From Elusimicrobiales bacterium (GTDB lineage: Bacteria > Elusimicrobiota > Elusimicrobia > Elusimicrobiales > Elusimicrobiaceae), in NCBI GenBank assembly GCA_030540535.1, contig JAUNWB010000098.1:1-5839 (forward strand): a DNA stretch of 5,839 nt. The letters are read 5' to 3'. Below are positions 5,271 to 5,839 of this stretch, one piece after another. The notes under the pieces were generated by a model. That model worked only from the letters and a program-made list of their open reading frames with translations, did no database searches and was not told where the DNA came from. Position 1 is the first letter of the stretch. Every line of letters starts with the position of its first letter. Position numbers and translations under genes: made by a program.

Positions 5271-5501
5271 ATGAGCCAAATGATTGCAGCAGGAAAAGAA
5301 ATGATACGGATTAACCCCAACAATCCGTCCCGCATCCAATATTCATACAACGAGGGCCGCACCTGGCTGGACCGTTATATAGGCTCTGCCGCCGGCGTAT
5401 TTTTGGATTTGTCTTACTTAAACGGAGAAATCGTCGCCCAATGCCAAAAAGGCACATTTTACTCAAAAGACCAAGGGCGCACCTGGCTGAGAAGGAGTTA
5501 A
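5271..5501 (+). CDS. Small protein with two Asp-box (BNR-like) repeats
   Basis: This is a 76-residue protein of unknown function. It has two copies of the Asp-box pattern S-x-D-x-G-x-T-W: SYNEGRTW (25-32, Asp replaced by Asn) and SKDQGRTW (65-72), 40 residues apart, about one beta-propeller blade. Between them lies a hydrophobic strand-like stretch (AGVFLDLSYL, 41-50). Sialidases and sortilin-type propellers carry such repeats in series, but two blades cannot close a propeller, so it may oligomerise or be a fragment-like domain. No signal peptide is seen. I chose the ATG at 5271 because AAGGAG is seven bases upstream; the in-frame ATG at 5265 is only one base from that site. Its stop is followed four bases later by the ATG of a membrane or secreted protein, so the two are co-transcribed. 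Confidence 0.8.
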   Translation: MSQMIAAGKEMIRINPNNPSRIQYSYNEGRTWLDRYIGSAAGVFLDLSYLNGEIVAQCQKGTFYSKDQGRTWLRRS

Positions 5502-5505
5502 ACAA

Positions 5506-5839
5506 ATGACATACATTAAATTTATTTTCTTATTCAGCATACTTCTTATAAGTTACGCACATGCAAACGCAGAAACAGCCAAAGAAACGCCCTATCGGCC
5601 TGTTGCCGAACAAACAGCCATAACCTCTGCTCCGATTGAACGGCAAGAACCAATAGATACAATTCCAGATACCCCTCCAATCAAGCAAAACTTAAAAAAA
5701 CGAATAGAACTAAAAATTCGCTCTTGGCTTCCTTGGGGGAAAGCATCACAATTAACCGGATGGGCGGCGATATTTACTGCCTTCTGTTTAACAGTCGCAT
5801 TTAGCTATAAAACTTTTATTCCCTTGTATATAATAACCG
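5506..5839 (+). CDS. Hypothetical secreted/membrane protein, N-terminal part (runs off right edge)
   Basis: The visible 111 codons have no stop. The N-terminus is a clear signal peptide: one lysine, a hydrophobic core (IFLFSILLIS, 7-16), then AHANA with likely cleavage after Ala22. A proline-, threonine- and glutamate-rich linker follows (about 23-60), then a basic amphipathic stretch (LKKRIELKIRSWLPW, 63-77) and a hydrophobic segment from about 84 that is probably membrane spanning (GWAAIFTAFCLTVAF, 85-99). I do not recognise the family. AAGGAG at 5492-5497, inside the end of the preceding gene, is its ribosome site, eight bases from the ATG. It is in an operon with the Asp-box protein and may anchor it at the envelope, which is inference only. 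Confidence 0.75.
   Translation, partial: MTYIKFIFLFSILLISYAHANAETAKETPYRPVAEQTAITSAPIERQEPIDTIPDTPPIKQNLKKRIELKIRSWLPWGKASQLTGWAAIFTAFCLTVAFSYKTFIPLYIIT

Overview
The window comes from a bacterial chromosome with compact genes, clear Shine-Dalgarno sites and moderate GC. The lineage cannot be fixed from the sequence. The gene style and the WYL regulators would suit a gut-type Elusimicrobiota or similar phylum, but that is a low-confidence impression.

Layout. Positions 1-4894 are read entirely on the minus strand, in two units. The upstream unit (4894 to about 3751) is a single WYL-family transcriptional regulator with its own promoter, a palindromic operator and a strong intrinsic terminator. 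The second unit starts from a promoter near 3620. It runs through a DUF2828-type protein with a C-terminal von Willebrand A fold (3597-2035), a 419-base gap holding a GC-rich, heavily base-paired RNA (about 1976-1644), an RtcB RNA ligase (1615-440) and, 36 bases later, the start of a second WYL regulator that leaves the window at its left edge. The two regulators are paralogues that align without gaps over their first 121 residues.

Positions 4895-5270 hold no protein gene. They carry divergent control signals, a second structured RNA (about 4995-5149) that ends in a strong terminator and contains a 15-nt segment able to pair either way, and a second copy of the operator palindrome. On the plus strand follow a 76-residue protein with two Asp-box (BNR-like) repeats (5271-5501) and, five bases after its ORF, a secreted or membrane-anchored protein that runs off the right edge.

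How it may work. RtcB joins RNA ends that carry 2',3'-cyclic phosphate or 3'-phosphate to 5'-OH ends. In other bacteria rtcB is linked to Ro60/Rsr (TROVE plus vWA) and its small Y RNAs, and is induced by RNA damage. Here the Ro-like position is taken by a DUF2828-vWA protein, the Y-RNA position by an unrecognised structured RNA, and the usual RtcR activator is not seen, with WYL regulators on both sides instead. I infer a WYL-controlled RNA repair or RNA-sensing cassette with its own noncoding RNA. Enzyme identity is secure; the RNA, the operator assignment and the regulatory logic are inferred.
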